A stretch of DNA of 64,000 nucleotides from NCBI GenBank assembly GCA_023627715.1, contig JAMAHW010000022.1:372001-436000 (forward strand), written 5' to 3'. The stretch comes from Periconia sp. R9002. Its lineage: Eukaryota > Ascomycota > Dothideomycetes > Pleosporales > Periconiaceae. A program made the translations under genes and the position numbers. Positions 22,478-34,117 of the stretch are shown piece by piece. Numbering within the stretch: position 1 is the first letter of the stretch; each line of letters begins with the position of its first letter. The notes below the pieces were generated by a model. It was not told the origin of the DNA, did not search any database, and saw nothing but the letters and a program-made list of their open reading frames with translations.

Positions 22478-24615
22478 TCAACAAGACCAGACACCCACAA
22501 CACCGTTCTTTCTCCCCTCAATCATATATCCGTCCTTGATGCGCACGTGTTGAATTGTCGATACTGTTGATGTGTCCTCGTCGGCAGCTACACCTACTCC
22601 AGGTCCGCAAGCCCAGTGGCGGCCGTCCGTCTTGTCATAGACTTTGACCACATCCTCCCCTGCTGCGGCAACGATGCGTCGCGTGTCAAACATGAGACTG
22701 GTCACTGGATGGTCATACGCATAGGCGTCAAATATGGAGCCGGTTCGAAGATCCCAAATCTATACTAATTAGTATATCACTTTAATTGATCTGCCATGAT
22801 GTGCTTACCCTTATACTTCTGTCCACACTGCCCGTCACCAAGTGAACATCGTCGAACTGAAGAGCAGTGACCGGGCCAGTGTGTCCAACCAAACTGCGGT
22901 GAACCTGCCCACTTCGCAAATCCCACAGGCGCACCATACCATCGGCTGTACCACATGCCAAAGCAGCCTCGAATACCTGGAGAGCACCTACAAAATCGGC
23001 TGTTCCATCGGTTGTGCGTCCCGTCTGGCGCCACGGTCCGCTGGATGTATTCGTTGTTGCGTTGGCTTGTGCAGCCGCCCAGAGCACATCAAGAGTCTGC
23101 ACACATCGACCTTTAACTAAATCCCATTGACGTAACGTCTTGTCCGATGAACCGGAAACCAGTGTATCGCCGCGGAAATGAAGTGCAGTGACCTCATCGA
23201 CGTGTGACTCGAGCGAGAAGAGAGGGCAATCTTGCATGATGGTGGGCGGAGGCGGCGGGGGAGCGTCGTTGGAATTCTCAAATGTCAGACCGTCATCATC
23301 TTCCTCCTCCGCATGCTTCTTGTGAATGTTGCTGTCCATAGGAGCGTACTCAGCCTTGCTCAAATCCCACAGCCTAATCGAGGCATCCATGGATCCCGTT
23401 GCCACAATATTGTCCTCGACTTGTAGACAACGCACAGATGAAAGATGGCCCTCCAGCATTCCAATGCATCGTCCCGCATTCAGATCCCACACACGCACCG
23501 TATCATCCAAAGCAGCCGTAACCATTGTACCCCATGGAGCGTCGAAATCTAACGCTGTGATTGTGTCCACATGGGCGGGTAATTCCTTGATTTTCGAACC
23601 TGGTTCCAGATGTTCATGCAAGATGGGCATCGACTTGCGATGTATAACTCTCTTCCGTTTTGATTTTGGTGAGGGGATCTTCTGGTAAATGGACTCGGAC
23701 ATAAATTCTGGCGAACCAGCTTCCGGGGTGCCTGTGTTGTTGGTGGGTGTATCTGGAGATTTCGGTGCCAGAGCCGCGGCGTCTTCCAACTCTTCTTGTA
23801 AGTCTTCGATCTGGTTGTCAACATCCAACAGCTCTTGCTCAAGCTCCATCTCTTCCATCTCCAACCCCGCCAGCCTGTCCAAGACGATCTTGCGCATGGT
23901 GTTTAGGTTCGCAATCTTGTTATCAATCTCATGGATTTCCGCGGCACACATGTGCTTGCGTACACCCATCATTTCCAACCGGTGGCTCATACTATGTTTT
24001 TGATTCTTTAATTTGATCATCGAGGGTGGCAAGTTGGCGTCGTCTTCCTCGACAGCCTCCCCTATCAATCTCTGTCCTTTTGCATTGTGGCGTCCGTGCT
24101 TCTGGCCAACGCCATCCTCTTCTGGCAGGGAAGCCTGAAAACCTTGAAAGAGTGAATACGCATTGTTGTCTTCGGGGATGTTCGCGAGAAGGTCATCGGA
24201 TAGGTAAGAGAGGGCTCGTTGCTGGATCTCGGGGACGGATATTCTTGAGCGGACAATTTCGCGGGGGGTCGTTTGAGCAAAGGAGAATACGGAACGTTGT
24301 AGCATAGGACGGCGGAGTTCTCGATGCAGTTCCCCCAATGCGTGCTGGTAGTGTTGGCTGACGCCCTCGGCACCCATTAAACTGCCTGCAGTAGCCGTAA
24401 CCTTTCTACCAAAGGCTTGCAGCTGGCGGCCCTGTCACCAAATCAGCATTGTAACTCAGGCCTCTCGAGGAGCAAGCTCTGTTTACATCGGGAAGACCAT
24501 CGATGAGGCTGCCTTCGCCATCGCTATCATCGTCTTGGTCACGCCGTCTCAGGGGCCGCGGGCTCGTTGACCGCCCTCGGGAGGGAGAGCCGTTGCGAGC
24601 GAAAGACGAGGCCAT
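22478..24615 (-). CDS. MDV1: Mitochondrial division protein MDV1/CAF4-like WD40 adaptor
   Basis: Adaptor that links the outer-membrane receptor Fis1 to dynamin Dnm1 in mitochondrial fission (known for yeast Mdv1/Caf4). Model complement(join(22478..22759, 22809..24431, 24487..24615)), 677 residues. Intron 1 is 55 bases (GTAAAC...GACAG). Intron 2 is 49 bases (GTAAGC...TATAG) and joins RSIR to IWDLRTG, restoring a broken WD repeat. Order: Ser/Arg-rich N terminus, helical receptor-binding region, long coiled coil ([20 protein letters not shown] onward to EDLQEELED), linker, then six to seven WD40 repeats with WDL repeat ends. The start at 24615 (MASSFARNG) is chosen over an upstream in-frame ATG because the extra residues are low complexity. 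It is divergent from chorismate mutase. Confidence 0.92.
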
Positions 24616-25113
24616 GCGCACTGGTGGTATGTGCGGGTCGAACAGGGAGTAGGTGGGCGGTTGGAGGCGAGCGTGTGGTGTTTGTTGATGGTAGGTACTT
24701 CGCACTTTTTATCGCATAGCTCGAGCTGCAGGTAACTGCGGGCTAGTCTCTCTTGATAGATGGAAAAGGTAGCGACGGGAGGGGTGCGGTGTGACGATGG
24801 ACGTTTGCGACACGCACTACGGGTGCGAAATGCGAGATGGAAGACTTGTCGATATGTGTTGCAATGTGCATGGGGTTTTCTACTGTAGTGAAGTTACCAG
24901 GGTCATGGCACATGCACATGCAGCATGCTGGCCAAGGCCCAAACGTCATCCGAACATCGGGGACTCTGTAATATTTTGCCCGTGTCGGTGTGACAAGTTA
25001 CTTAACCTATCCAACACGCCTAACTGCCACAATTAAAGTTATGACTCTGCTTCCTTCTCCTCTCAATTCCACCCCTCACCCACCACGCTCTCCTCGAGTG
25101 TGGAATACTCGCC

Positions 25114-26027
25114 ATGGACGCCGCAATTGATCTCTCGGATGCTTCCAAAGCTCTGGATCTAGCCAACATTCGCTTCCAACTCATGTATGTTCGACTGATT
25201 CTTGAGATTTCTTCGTTGGTGTGCATATACTGATAGCTATAGCCGCATGGAAGATACAATCACTTTCCACTTGATCGAGCGTGTCCAATTCCCACTAAAC
25301 AAGACCATCTATGTCCCCGGCGGCGTCCATATCCCTGATTGCGACCTCAGTCTTCTCGATTGGACGCTTCGAGAGCAAGAGCGCGTGCACTCCCGCATTC
25401 GCCGATACGAGTCTCCCGACGAATATCCTTTCTTCCCCGACGCACTTGAGAAGCCTATTCTGAAGCCTCTCAATTACCCAAAAATATTGCACCCGAACGA
25501 CGTCAATGTGAATTCGAAGCTGAAGGAAAGCTACATACAGCATGTTCTACCAGCGGCATGTCTACAAACTGGGCGCGGAGACCGAGGCGAGACGCAGGAG
25601 AATTACGGCTCTACCACCGTCTGCGATGTCATGTGTTTACAGTCCTTGTCACGCCGCGTACACTTTGGCAAATTTGTCGCAGAGTCCAAGTTTCTTGCGG
25701 AGACGGAGCGCTTCGTGAAACTCATCAAGGCAGAGGACAGGAAAGGCATAGATGAGGCCATCACAAACTCCAAGGTAGAGCAGAAAGTGCTCGACCGAAT
25801 GAGATTGAAAGCAAAGACATACGGGTGTGATCCAGAAATTGGGTCCAACAGCGAGGCCAAAGTCAACGCAGACGCCGTAGTCGCCATGTACAAGGTCAGT
25901 GATCTTCTCTCGAAGAATGGTTGGGGCAGCAAGCATCTAACACGCTCAGGACTGGGTGATTCCGCTCACGAAAGAAGTCGAGGTGGAATATCTCATGCAG
26001 CGCTTAAAAGGGACCGAATGGGAATGA
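25114..26027 (+). CDS. ARO7: Chorismate mutase (AroQ, fungal allosteric type)
   Basis: Converts chorismate to prephenate, the first committed step to Phe and Tyr. Model join(25114..25184, 25243..25894, 25950..26027), 266 residues, near the yeast length of 256. Intron 1 (GTATGT...CTATAG, 58 bases) joins [20 protein letters not shown] to [17 protein letters not shown]. Intron 2 (GTCAGT...CTCAG, 55 bases) joins VVAMYK to [19 protein letters not shown]. Visible family motifs: [15 protein letters not shown] with the active-site Arg and Glu, [26 protein letters not shown]-like [13 protein letters not shown], and the C-terminal [11 protein letters not shown] bearing the Lys and Glu of the active site. 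Allosteric control by Trp and Tyr is known for the family. All-helical cytosolic enzyme. Confidence 0.96.
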
Positions 26028-26515
26028 GGGACATAATCATTAGCAATAACTGGGTCGCATACAAAAAAGCATTCAATTGCAAAAATTCCGCAATACCAAA
26101 TTAATAGACATTTTTCAGTCTTACACATGTGCTATTACATAGGTACTTACTGTGAACAAGCTTCGCTTACCTTGAATCCAACTCGGAATCATCGGAAAGT
26201 GCACGCCCTAGATCGGAGCGGCAGTGTTGTCGGCCACCGATTCGCTCCAACCACAGCTGTAAAAGCCACATATCGAAACCCCAAGCGACCCCTAACATCA
26301 TACGAAGAATCGCGGCCATGAAACACACACAAGTTTGAGGGTTCCCCCGGCGCGATCCTGAAACTCGTTACGTGATCACCGTACAAGCTATATTACCGAC
26401 CAGTTAACCCGTGCACACATCGTTCCAACTCATCATCAATCAACTGAACAGTCGCAACCATCATCACTCGCATAACCACCCATATGCCGCCTCGCAAACT
26501 AACCATACAACAATA

Positions 26516-27965
26516 ATGAATACCCTTAAAGACCTCGCAACAAACCCGGAGCACACATCATGGATGTATCCGCTCCTGATCCTCAGCGATGCGGCGCTTT
26601 GCGGCCTCGTGGTGGAGAAAATCCCATGTACATACTCCCCCAGCCCGTTCCACTTCCGTCAATCCCCAATCACAATCTGACAGAGTACAACTATTTAGAC
26701 ACGGAAATTGACTGGACAACCTACATGGAGCACATTGCCATTTATAACAAGGGCGAGCGCGACTATAAGAACATCACGGGATCGACAGGACCCTTGGTGT
26801 ATCCAGGCGCGCACGTCTTGATCTACAGGATCCTGTATTGGATTACAGACCAAGGAAAGAATATCCAGTTGGCGCAGTATCTGTTTGCGCTGCTTTATCT
26901 TTTGACTTTGACGGTTGTGATTCAGTGTTATCGGAAAGCTAGGGTATGTTGTTTTTCTATATGTTGTCGCGATTCCATTTGGTGAAGAATCAGTGCTAAT
27001 GCGCAGAGAAGGTACCCCCCTATGTTTTCCCGTTGCTCATATTGTCGAAGCGCTTGCACAGCATTTTTCTGCTGAGGTGCTTCAATGATTGCTTTGCGGT
27101 GCTTGGCTTGTTTTCCGCTATCTACAGTTATCAGACCGCCAATTGGCATCTGGGCAGCTTCTTCTACACCACGGGGCTCAATGTCAAAATGAGTCTTTTG
27201 CTACCGCTGCCGGCCATGGGAATCATGATGCTGCAAGCGCTAGGCATTGGGGAGGCTTTCACACAAGGGTTGATTGTCCTGCAAGTCTCGGTACGTATTT
27301 GATATTGATGTTTGAAGTGTACAATTTGTCCTAACTATGATTGATAGACCGCATATGGATATCCGTTCCGCAAGAGAGCACCATCTTACTTTGCGCGCGC
27401 TTTTGAGCTAACCAGGCAATTTCTGTACAAATGGACAGTAAACTGGCGATTTGTGCCAGAAAACGTTTTTCTTTCCCGTCCATTCTCTCTCGGCCTTCTT
27501 GCTGCGCACATAGGCCTCCTTGCATGGTTCGCGAAAACGCGCTGGATCAAACCGTCCGGCCGTTCGCCGAGAGGATTCCTCCGTTTACTCCGCGGCGCCC
27601 CAGACCGCGAGCAGGATCAGATATCGCGCAGAATCACGCCCGATTTTATCATGACTACCATGCTCACAGCAACAGTCATTGGTATGCTATGCGCAAGGTC
27701 CCTCCACTACCAATTCTACGCATACCTTGCATGGGCCACTCCCTTCCTTCTGTGGAAAGCTGGGTTCCATCCTATTGTACAATATGCCTTGTGGGGCGCG
27801 CAAGAATGGGCGTGGAACGTGTATCCGAGTACGCCGCTGAGCTCGGCAACGTGTGTGGGTGTGCTAGCCATCACAGTGGGTGGCGTATGGTGGGGTACGA
27901 AGAACGAGTTCGCGGACGCCGATCTGAACGGAAAGCCCGTCGAGCCGCATGAGCATGCTGAGTGA
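26516..27965 (+). CDS. ALG3: Dol-P-Man:Man5GlcNAc2-PP-Dol alpha-1,3-mannosyltransferase
   Basis: ER-membrane enzyme that adds the first lumenal mannose to the dolichol-linked oligosaccharide in N-glycosylation. Model join(26516..26627, 26699..26943, 27009..27290, 27348..27965), 418 residues, four exons. Intron 1 (GTACAT...TTTAG) restores the hallmark [14 protein letters not shown]. Exon 2 has [19 protein letters not shown]. The third exon starts at [20 protein letters not shown], and the acceptor there is ambiguous between CAGAG at 27008 and AAG at 27011 (one Lys more or less). The final exon has [20 protein letters not shown] and [18 protein letters not shown]. Ten or more hydrophobic segments agree with the GT58 family. 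The stop codon is 14 bases from the stop of the convergent eIF1A-like gene. Confidence 0.96.
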
Positions 27966-27979
27966 AGGCAGCAAATTGT

Positions 27980-28475
27980 CTATTCGTCCTCCGAGTCGGA
28001 AGGAGGCATCTTCCCCACAGTGGATTCCTCGTCGTCGCTGTCCTCGCCGTACGAAGACTGTTTGGCAAACTCCTTGGGCCTAATTTGTATCAATATTTTT
28101 GTAAATGTTCTTCTTTCGATACCCAAAAACATAATAGCATTGCACATAGAATCACTTAACTCACCAGTAGCTCATCTTCCTCCACGCCTTTTCATCCCTC
28201 ACCACATTCACAATCTCCCCGTCCAGCTTATTCTCGCGATCAGCTAGCGCCGCCGTGTCAACGACAACGTAACTTCCTCGTTTGATCCAGATCGTGGAAC
28301 GGAACTTCGCTTCGAGCTCGACAAGGAGCATCGTACCGTCCGGGCGTTCAGCGTTGTAGAGGTTGCTACCTGCGGCTTTGGAGATGCGGGCGAGGACGTG
28401 GTTGGGAGGGAGTTCGGAGGGAGGGGTAAGGGTCGAAGAGACGGTCGCGTGGAGGGTGCGCTTTGGTCGGGGCAT
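27980..28475 (-). CDS. eIF1A-like S1/OB-fold protein (EIF1AD type)
   Basis: Model complement(join(27980..28079, 28165..28475)), 136 residues. The intron of 85 bases (GTGAGT...AATTAG) splits a Trp codon and gives KMSYWPKEFAKQSSYGEDSD, which matches the usual tail of eIF1A-domain proteins. N terminus basic (MPRPKRTLHATV), OB-fold/S1 core (ISKAAGSNLYNAERPDG...LLVELEAKFRSTIWIKRGSYVVV), then a Ser/Asp/Glu-rich tail. The closest known family is EIF1AD (haponin), a nuclear protein linked to late small-subunit ribosome maturation, rather than translation factor eIF1A itself, which is longer on the C side. Start at 28475 chosen because the upstream in-frame residues lack conservation signals. Confidence 0.85.
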
Positions 28476-28948
28476 TTTGAAGGCTGATTTGGTGGTTCTT
28501 GGATTCGATATTTCTTCTTTCTGATTCAAATGCTTGATGATGGGTAGCCAGACTTTTTTAGTGTGGAGTTGGAGGGGTGGGGTAGCTAGGAAGGTGCAAC
28601 CGAGAACCGAGTCGGTTGTAGTTACCGTCTGGCTAATGTAAATCTAGGACCATTTTGGTATCCTCTGTGCCTCTGAATCCTTCGATAACTAACGGATGCG
28701 GGGAAAATTCCCTCGTTTGACTCCAACCATTACTGGCGGGATTTGTTGCCCGCTTGTTGGTCTGTCCAAGAAAGGATTAAACATGCGCGTGTCAATGTCT
28801 GTTCTGCACGTTGAATGGTCAAAAGTCGGTGAATTGTTTGGCAGACATGAAGACGGAAGTGAGCAGCGACGTGAGCGCTAACTCCAAAGAAATGTTGTTG
28901 AGGAAGAATTATTCAGCGAATGTGTTCCTCGGAGAATGAAGTCATTGT

Positions 28949-28957
28949 TATATATAT
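28949..28957 (+). promoter_or_regulatory. TATA-like element upstream of the MFS gene
   Basis: A nine-base alternating TA run about 95 bases before the ATG at 29051. Motif and spacing only. Confidence 0.35.
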
Positions 28958-29050
28958 TGGGATCAGGCACTTCGGGAGCTTTACGAATGCATCGATTTCA
29001 ACAGTCAAAGTTTTAATCCGCTACTCTCGGTGGTGAAGAGCAAGGCCAAG

Positions 29051-30708
29051 ATGACGTCCGCAGGCCTGCACGGGTTGTTCGAAATCCAATCCAATAGTCC
29101 CATTGCAAGTCCTCCAGTCAGTTATCAAAAGCAGTCCGCTCCCGTGCGGCAGACTCCTACGGCCATTGAACTCGATGACATTACTGTCGACCAAGGCCAA
29201 GCGTCCACGGGCAACCCATCGGGAACGCAGACTCCCAAGACTCCAAGAGAGACCGAACAGAATCATCCACCTGATTTTGCGCAGCATGAACCAGCCTACA
29301 TTGTGAAAACCTGGAATGACCCTCCCATCAACAAATGGAGGATATTCTGCTGCTGTCTACTCACCTTTGCGAATGGACTCCAAGATGCCTGTCTGAGACC
29401 CCGTTACCCATGATTTCATTGACTTAACTGACTCTGAAACAGCCGTCGGAGCCTTGATTCCATACTTGGAGACATATTATCGAATTGGGTACGCAGTCGT
29501 ATCTATGCTGTTCGTAGGAAATGCTGCTGGCTTCATCTTATCGGCATTTTTCGTCAACATGACACTGGGTAAACTTGGACGAGCCAAAACACTCTTGCTG
29601 TCTGAAATAATCATTATCTGCGGGTATCTTATGCTTGTGACGGCGCCGCCATACCCTGCTGTAGTGGTTGGGTACGTTCATCTTCTGTTGCGTATAGTGT
29701 AACATACTGATTTGTTATCAGATTCTTCCTTTTGGGTTACGGCTTCGGAACAGTGTTGGCGCTTAACAACGTATTTTGTGCAAGCTTCAGCTCATCGAGT
29801 GTGATCTTAGGATTATGTCACGGAAGCTATGGCATCGGTGGAATAATCGGTCCCATTATGGGAACCGCCATGCTTTCGAATGGTATACTGTGGTCACGCT
29901 TCTACTTGATCACAATAGGACTTCGCCTAGCCGGAATCGTGACCATCATCTTATCGTTCTGGAATTACCAGGAAGACCCGGTGAACCCACTGCTTACCCC
30001 ATTGGAACAAACCGCGAGTCGGCAAGCTGCAGCAGAGGAAGAAGCGAGGAAGAAATCGAGGAACCTGGGGCAAGCTCTTAAAAACCGCGTCACGATATTC
30101 GGTGCACTTTTTATCTTTGCATACCAAGGTGCCGAAGTTTCCATCTCTGGCTGGTTCATCTCCTTTCTTATCACATATCGTGGAGGTGACCCAGCACAGG
30201 TCGGATACGTTACCGCTGGATTCTGGGTAAGTCAATCGGCTTCTCCCTTTCTTACACTTGGATACAAAACGCTCGAGCTGACATATATATAAAGGGCGGA
30301 ATCACCCTCGGACGCTTCACCCTAACCCACCTCGCCCCAAGAATTGGCGAAAAAACATTCGTGGTAGCCCTGACCATCGGTTCTGCAGCCTTTCAACTTC
30401 TAGCATGGCTGATCCCCAACGTCATCACTAATGCCATCGCGGTGTGTGTCCTTGGTTTTCTCATAGGACCGGTGTATCCATGTGCACAAACCATCTTTGC
30501 GCGCCTGATACCGCGTCATATACAGACCACTGCAATCGGGTTCATTGGGGGTGCCGGCAGCTCAGGTGGTGCCGTGGCTCCCTTCACGACCGGACTACTT
30601 GCACAGGCGTCAGGAACCTGGGTTTTGCACCCCGTGTGCATTGGGATGTATGCTGTGATGCTGGCCTGCTGGATCGGATTACCGCGCGTGCGGAAGAGGA
30701 CTGAGTAA
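29051..30708 (+). CDS. Major facilitator superfamily transporter
   Basis: Model join(29051..29390, 29443..29671, 29722..30226, 30295..30708), 495 residues. Introns are 52, 50 and 68 bases: GTCTGA...ACAG, GTACGT...ATCAG, and GTAAGT...AAAG, the last joining TAGFW to GGITLGRF. About 90 residues of Pro/Thr-rich cytoplasmic N terminus precede TM1 (IFCCCLLTFANGLQDA). Further hydrophobic segments give 10-12 TMs, with a central cytoplasmic loop rich in Glu/Arg (RQAAAEEEARKKSRN). Helix motifs GYGFGTVLALNN, GSYGIGGIIGPIMG and GPVYPCAQTIFARLIP resemble the fungal MFS group that includes yeast Bsc6, whose substrate is unknown. I cannot name the substrate. It is divergent from the eIF1A-like gene over about 575 bases. 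Confidence 0.88.
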
Positions 30709-32357
30709 GACTCAGAAAGAGAAAGGGAGAGAAGAGAAGGCGATGAGTGAATAAGGTGTTTCACGCATTTACGGACATAAAGATACTGCGATACATCCAT
30801 ACATATATCAGATGACATGACAACTTGGGCACACGTAAGACATGCTGCCTGTTCCCGCTCGGACAATTCTATAGCCCGAAACCCCATAAATCCAGCTTCC
30901 TTTTTGACTCTCGGAAAGTCGAAGCTCTTATTCGCTGAGCGGCATTCTGCATGATCACTCTCTTTGCCGTTCCCTTTTCCCCCGAACCTTCGCTCTACCC
31001 TGTACCTACCTAGACCCTACATGATATTGATTGATGTACATACATACCCACCCAAAAGCGATGCACGACAACCATAAATGGAAAATTCACGACAAAACTC
31101 AACACCTCAAGCCAAGCCTCGTGTAAGCCTCGTATAAGCCTGCAGCATCAATGACGGCTCAAAAGCTTAACATTCACAGCACAGCACACCGGCGTTAACA
31201 ATTCATCCGCTCTATCAATTGAACGGCAAAGTTCCTCCGATGTCTGTTCCTCGTTGAAGGAGATTTCCACGAAACAAGACTTGACCATATGTGCAACTAC
31301 TCGCGAATTCTTATACTTTTGTATGTGTGCATGCAAATCTTCACACTTAGGTCCTTGCACTTTCTTCGTCGTTGCGGAGATAAAACTCGGCGTTTGGGAA
31401 TCGTGCAAAAGTGCCCCACTCCCGGGTGTTGCCCTGCCCCGCTTGGATAGATATAGTAGTTCGATGTCGTAGCGTACGATATTCGGCCAACTTAAATGAT
31501 CCTTTGATGGTAAAAACGAGCTGAAGAAGGGAAGTTTTGTGTGTTATCTCGCGGATTGGATACGGGATCGCAATGGTAAGATGTGTGTTCAAGTCTAAAC
31601 GTGGAGTGACGGGGAGATGGCGCTAGTGAAGAGAGAGCATCTTGAAAGATCAGCACTTTTGTTATAGACGAGTCCGTATCGTAATTCAAGTATGAATGTA
31701 TATACCTCGGGTAACTGCCATGAAAAAACAACAGAAGCCCACATGCAAGCAGTTAATTGACCCGAGCTCAGGCGTTTACCCATCAATCCCACATCAACCT
31801 AAATCCGAGGCCCTAACGCCCGCCGAAACCTCTCGGGAACCCTCCCGCAACCCAAGGGAACAAAGAAAAACGGACTAAATCGACGGACGGCACACTTCGT
31901 ACTGTACCTAGCCGAACTGCGGTCCCTTGTAACTGGGGGTTGGTCCCTGTCGATTGGATCGCGTTCGAAGGGGAATAACTAACGATGGGTCATGACATCA
32001 ATCCTACTGTACTTAGCAGTAGTTACATGTTTACGTATCATGGGCTAGGTACTGTTCTTGGGCTAAACGCCGAAGAGGGGCTGGGGGGGACGACAGGGTG
32101 AATTGGTTATGCGGTAGGGGTTCCATAGTTTTGGTGGGGAGAAAGGATATATAAAGGAGGGCTTGGTTGGGGTTTCTGTTGTGATTTCCCTTCCATTCAT
32201 TTCAACCTCAAGCTTTCAATTTACTCGGGAAGTAGGCAAGCAAGCAAACGATTGGCCCAGCTACCTACCAGCAACATCTACGACTACGATCTTTTCTATC
32301 CTGACTCCCCTCCTAAGAACACACCTCCATTCGAAACCAAGATAAACACCATCGAAA
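30709..32357. other. Intergenic between MFS and aldo/keto reductase
   Basis: 1.65 kb. Mostly without coding signal. Minus-strand segments at 31148-31408 and 31410-31731 stay open with a coding-like look, but no complete gene model could be built (see findings). GTACCTACCTAG-type strings occur near 31002 and 31901. The 3' end holds the AKR promoter. Confidence 0.5.
32148..32155 (+). promoter_or_regulatory. TATA box of the aldo/keto reductase gene
   Basis: TATATAAA followed by GGAGG, about 200 bases before the ATG at 32358, with pyrimidine-rich sequence directly after it. A good core-promoter match; the transcription start itself is not known. Confidence 0.5.
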
Positions 32358-33921
32358 ATGGCCGCCCAACGCTTCGCCAAAATCTTCGGGCCCCCCCAGA
32401 AGCCCAAATCGCTCCTCGACTTCCACAGCATCCTCTCGCCTACGGCCGGCGTGCGCGTGTCTCCCCTCTGCCTGGGCGCCATGAACTTTGGCGACGCGTG
32501 GGAGGATGGCATGGGGAAGTGCGACAAGAAGATGACGTATGAGATGTTGGACTTCTTTTGGGAGCAGGGGGGTAATTTCATTGATACGTGAGTTTGTTTT
32601 CTATTTCTTCTTCTCCAATTTCTACGGATTCTTTCTTTTCTCGTTTGGGAAGGGGAAGATGAGGGGTTTGTGTTTTTCAAATGCACATCCCCCAGGCAAT
32701 TGACATCAATCTCTCCTACATACCTTGCACGTACAGCAACCCACTAACCCACACAGCGCCAACAACTACCAAAACGAAGAATCCGAGACCTGGATCGGCG
32801 AGTGGATGGCCGAGCGCCACAACCGTGACCAGATCGTCCTCGCGACCAAATTCACCACGACGTACCCAGACCCTCTGCACGACCCTCCTCTGCAGCGCCA
32901 CAACTACGCGGGCAACAGCACGAAGTCGCTGCGCGTGTCTCTCGAGGCATCCTTGAAGAAGCTGCAGACGGATTATATCGACTTGTTGTATGTGCATTGG
33001 TGGGACTTTACGACGGGCATCGAGGAGCTTATGCAGAGCTTGAATCAGGTCGTGGCGCAAGGGAAGGTGTTGTATTTGGGCGTTTCTGATACGCCGGCTT
33101 GGGTCGTGAGTAAGGCAAATCAATGTGAGTGTTTATCCTCTGCTCTCCTTTCTCGCATTTCTCCTTTGTGGGGGCTCCTTGGGGATGTTGGGGTTGGCAA
33201 TGGGCGGTTTGGTCCAATATCAACTCATCCGACGTTGCAAAAGATGCACCACCATTCCATTTGAGCAACCAAAACTCGAACCTCACTTCCCTTCCCTCCT
33301 CTTCCTCCAAAGAAAAAGATTCACGCTGACCATGTTTTTTCCAAAGACGCCCGCGACCACGGCCTCCGCCCCTTCAGCGTCTACCAAGGCCGCTGGTCCG
33401 CCGCGGACCGTGACTTCGAGCGCGACATAATCCCCATGGCGCGTTCCGAATCCATGGCGCTGGCCCCTTGGGGCGCCCTGGGCGGCGGCAACTTCACCAT
33501 TGCCGAAAAATCCGCAGCCAGCGAGACCGGACGCAACTTCCACCCGCAAAGCGAAGCGCAGCGCGTCGTCTCGGAGCACCTGGCCAAAATCGCCGAGAAG
33601 AAGAACACCAAGATCACGAGCGTCGCGCTCGCGTACGTCCGGCACAAGGCGCCGTTTGTGTTCCCCATTGTCGGCGGTAGGAAGGTGGAGCATTTGAAGG
33701 GGAATATTGAGGCGTTGGGTCTTGAGTTGACCGACGAGGAGATTGATGATATTGATGGCGCGCATCCCTTTGATGTTGGGTTCCCGCTTAACTTTTTGTT
33801 TGGCCCGGCGTATAAGTCGTCAGCTGGGAGCAAGGACTTGGGATTGTTGTCTTTTGCGGGGCCTCTGACGACGATCCAGAGCCAGGTTTTTGCAAAGCCG
33901 GCTATAAATAAGATTGAGTAG
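32358..33921 (+). CDS. Aldo/keto reductase, aryl-alcohol dehydrogenase / norsolorinic acid reductase-like
   Basis: NADPH-dependent carbonyl reductase fold (TIM barrel). Model join(32358..32587, 32757..33124, 33347..33921), 390 residues. Introns of 169 bases (GTGAGT...ACACAG) and 222 bases (GTGAGT...CCAAAG) are long for this window; both joins restore family sequence (FIDTANNYQ and ANQYARDHGLRPFSVYQGRW). The catalytic tetrad is present: Asp76, Tyr81, Lys108 and His157 (GNFIDTANNY, ATKF, VHWW). The C-terminal half has the cofactor region VFPIVGGRKVEHLKGN. The size and the PWGALGGG and AYKSSAG strings match the fungal AKR9 group, which includes the aflatoxin-pathway enzyme NorA and yeast Aad proteins. 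No other secondary-metabolite gene adjoins it, so an aryl-alcohol or general aldehyde role is more likely. Confidence 0.93.
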
Positions 33922-34117
33922 ATCGGAGGAGGAAGATTATACATGGATGTTCATGTACGTGATAGTATTTAGGAAAACTGTGCTCTGATGGAGAATCGTT
34001 AAAATGCTTTTCATTTGCAAGTGAGGTATGTAGTGGCATGTTGACACATCCTGCCAGGGGGTATATATCTCCACATACATGTCAACAACCACCACCTATA
34101 TCCACCGAAAACAACAT

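Noticed and set aside
32358..33921. Aldo/keto reductase as part of a polyketide or aflatoxin-like cluster
   Set aside because: Although NorA-like, none of its neighbours (REX4, ESA1, MFS of a housekeeping type) is a synthase or tailoring enzyme.
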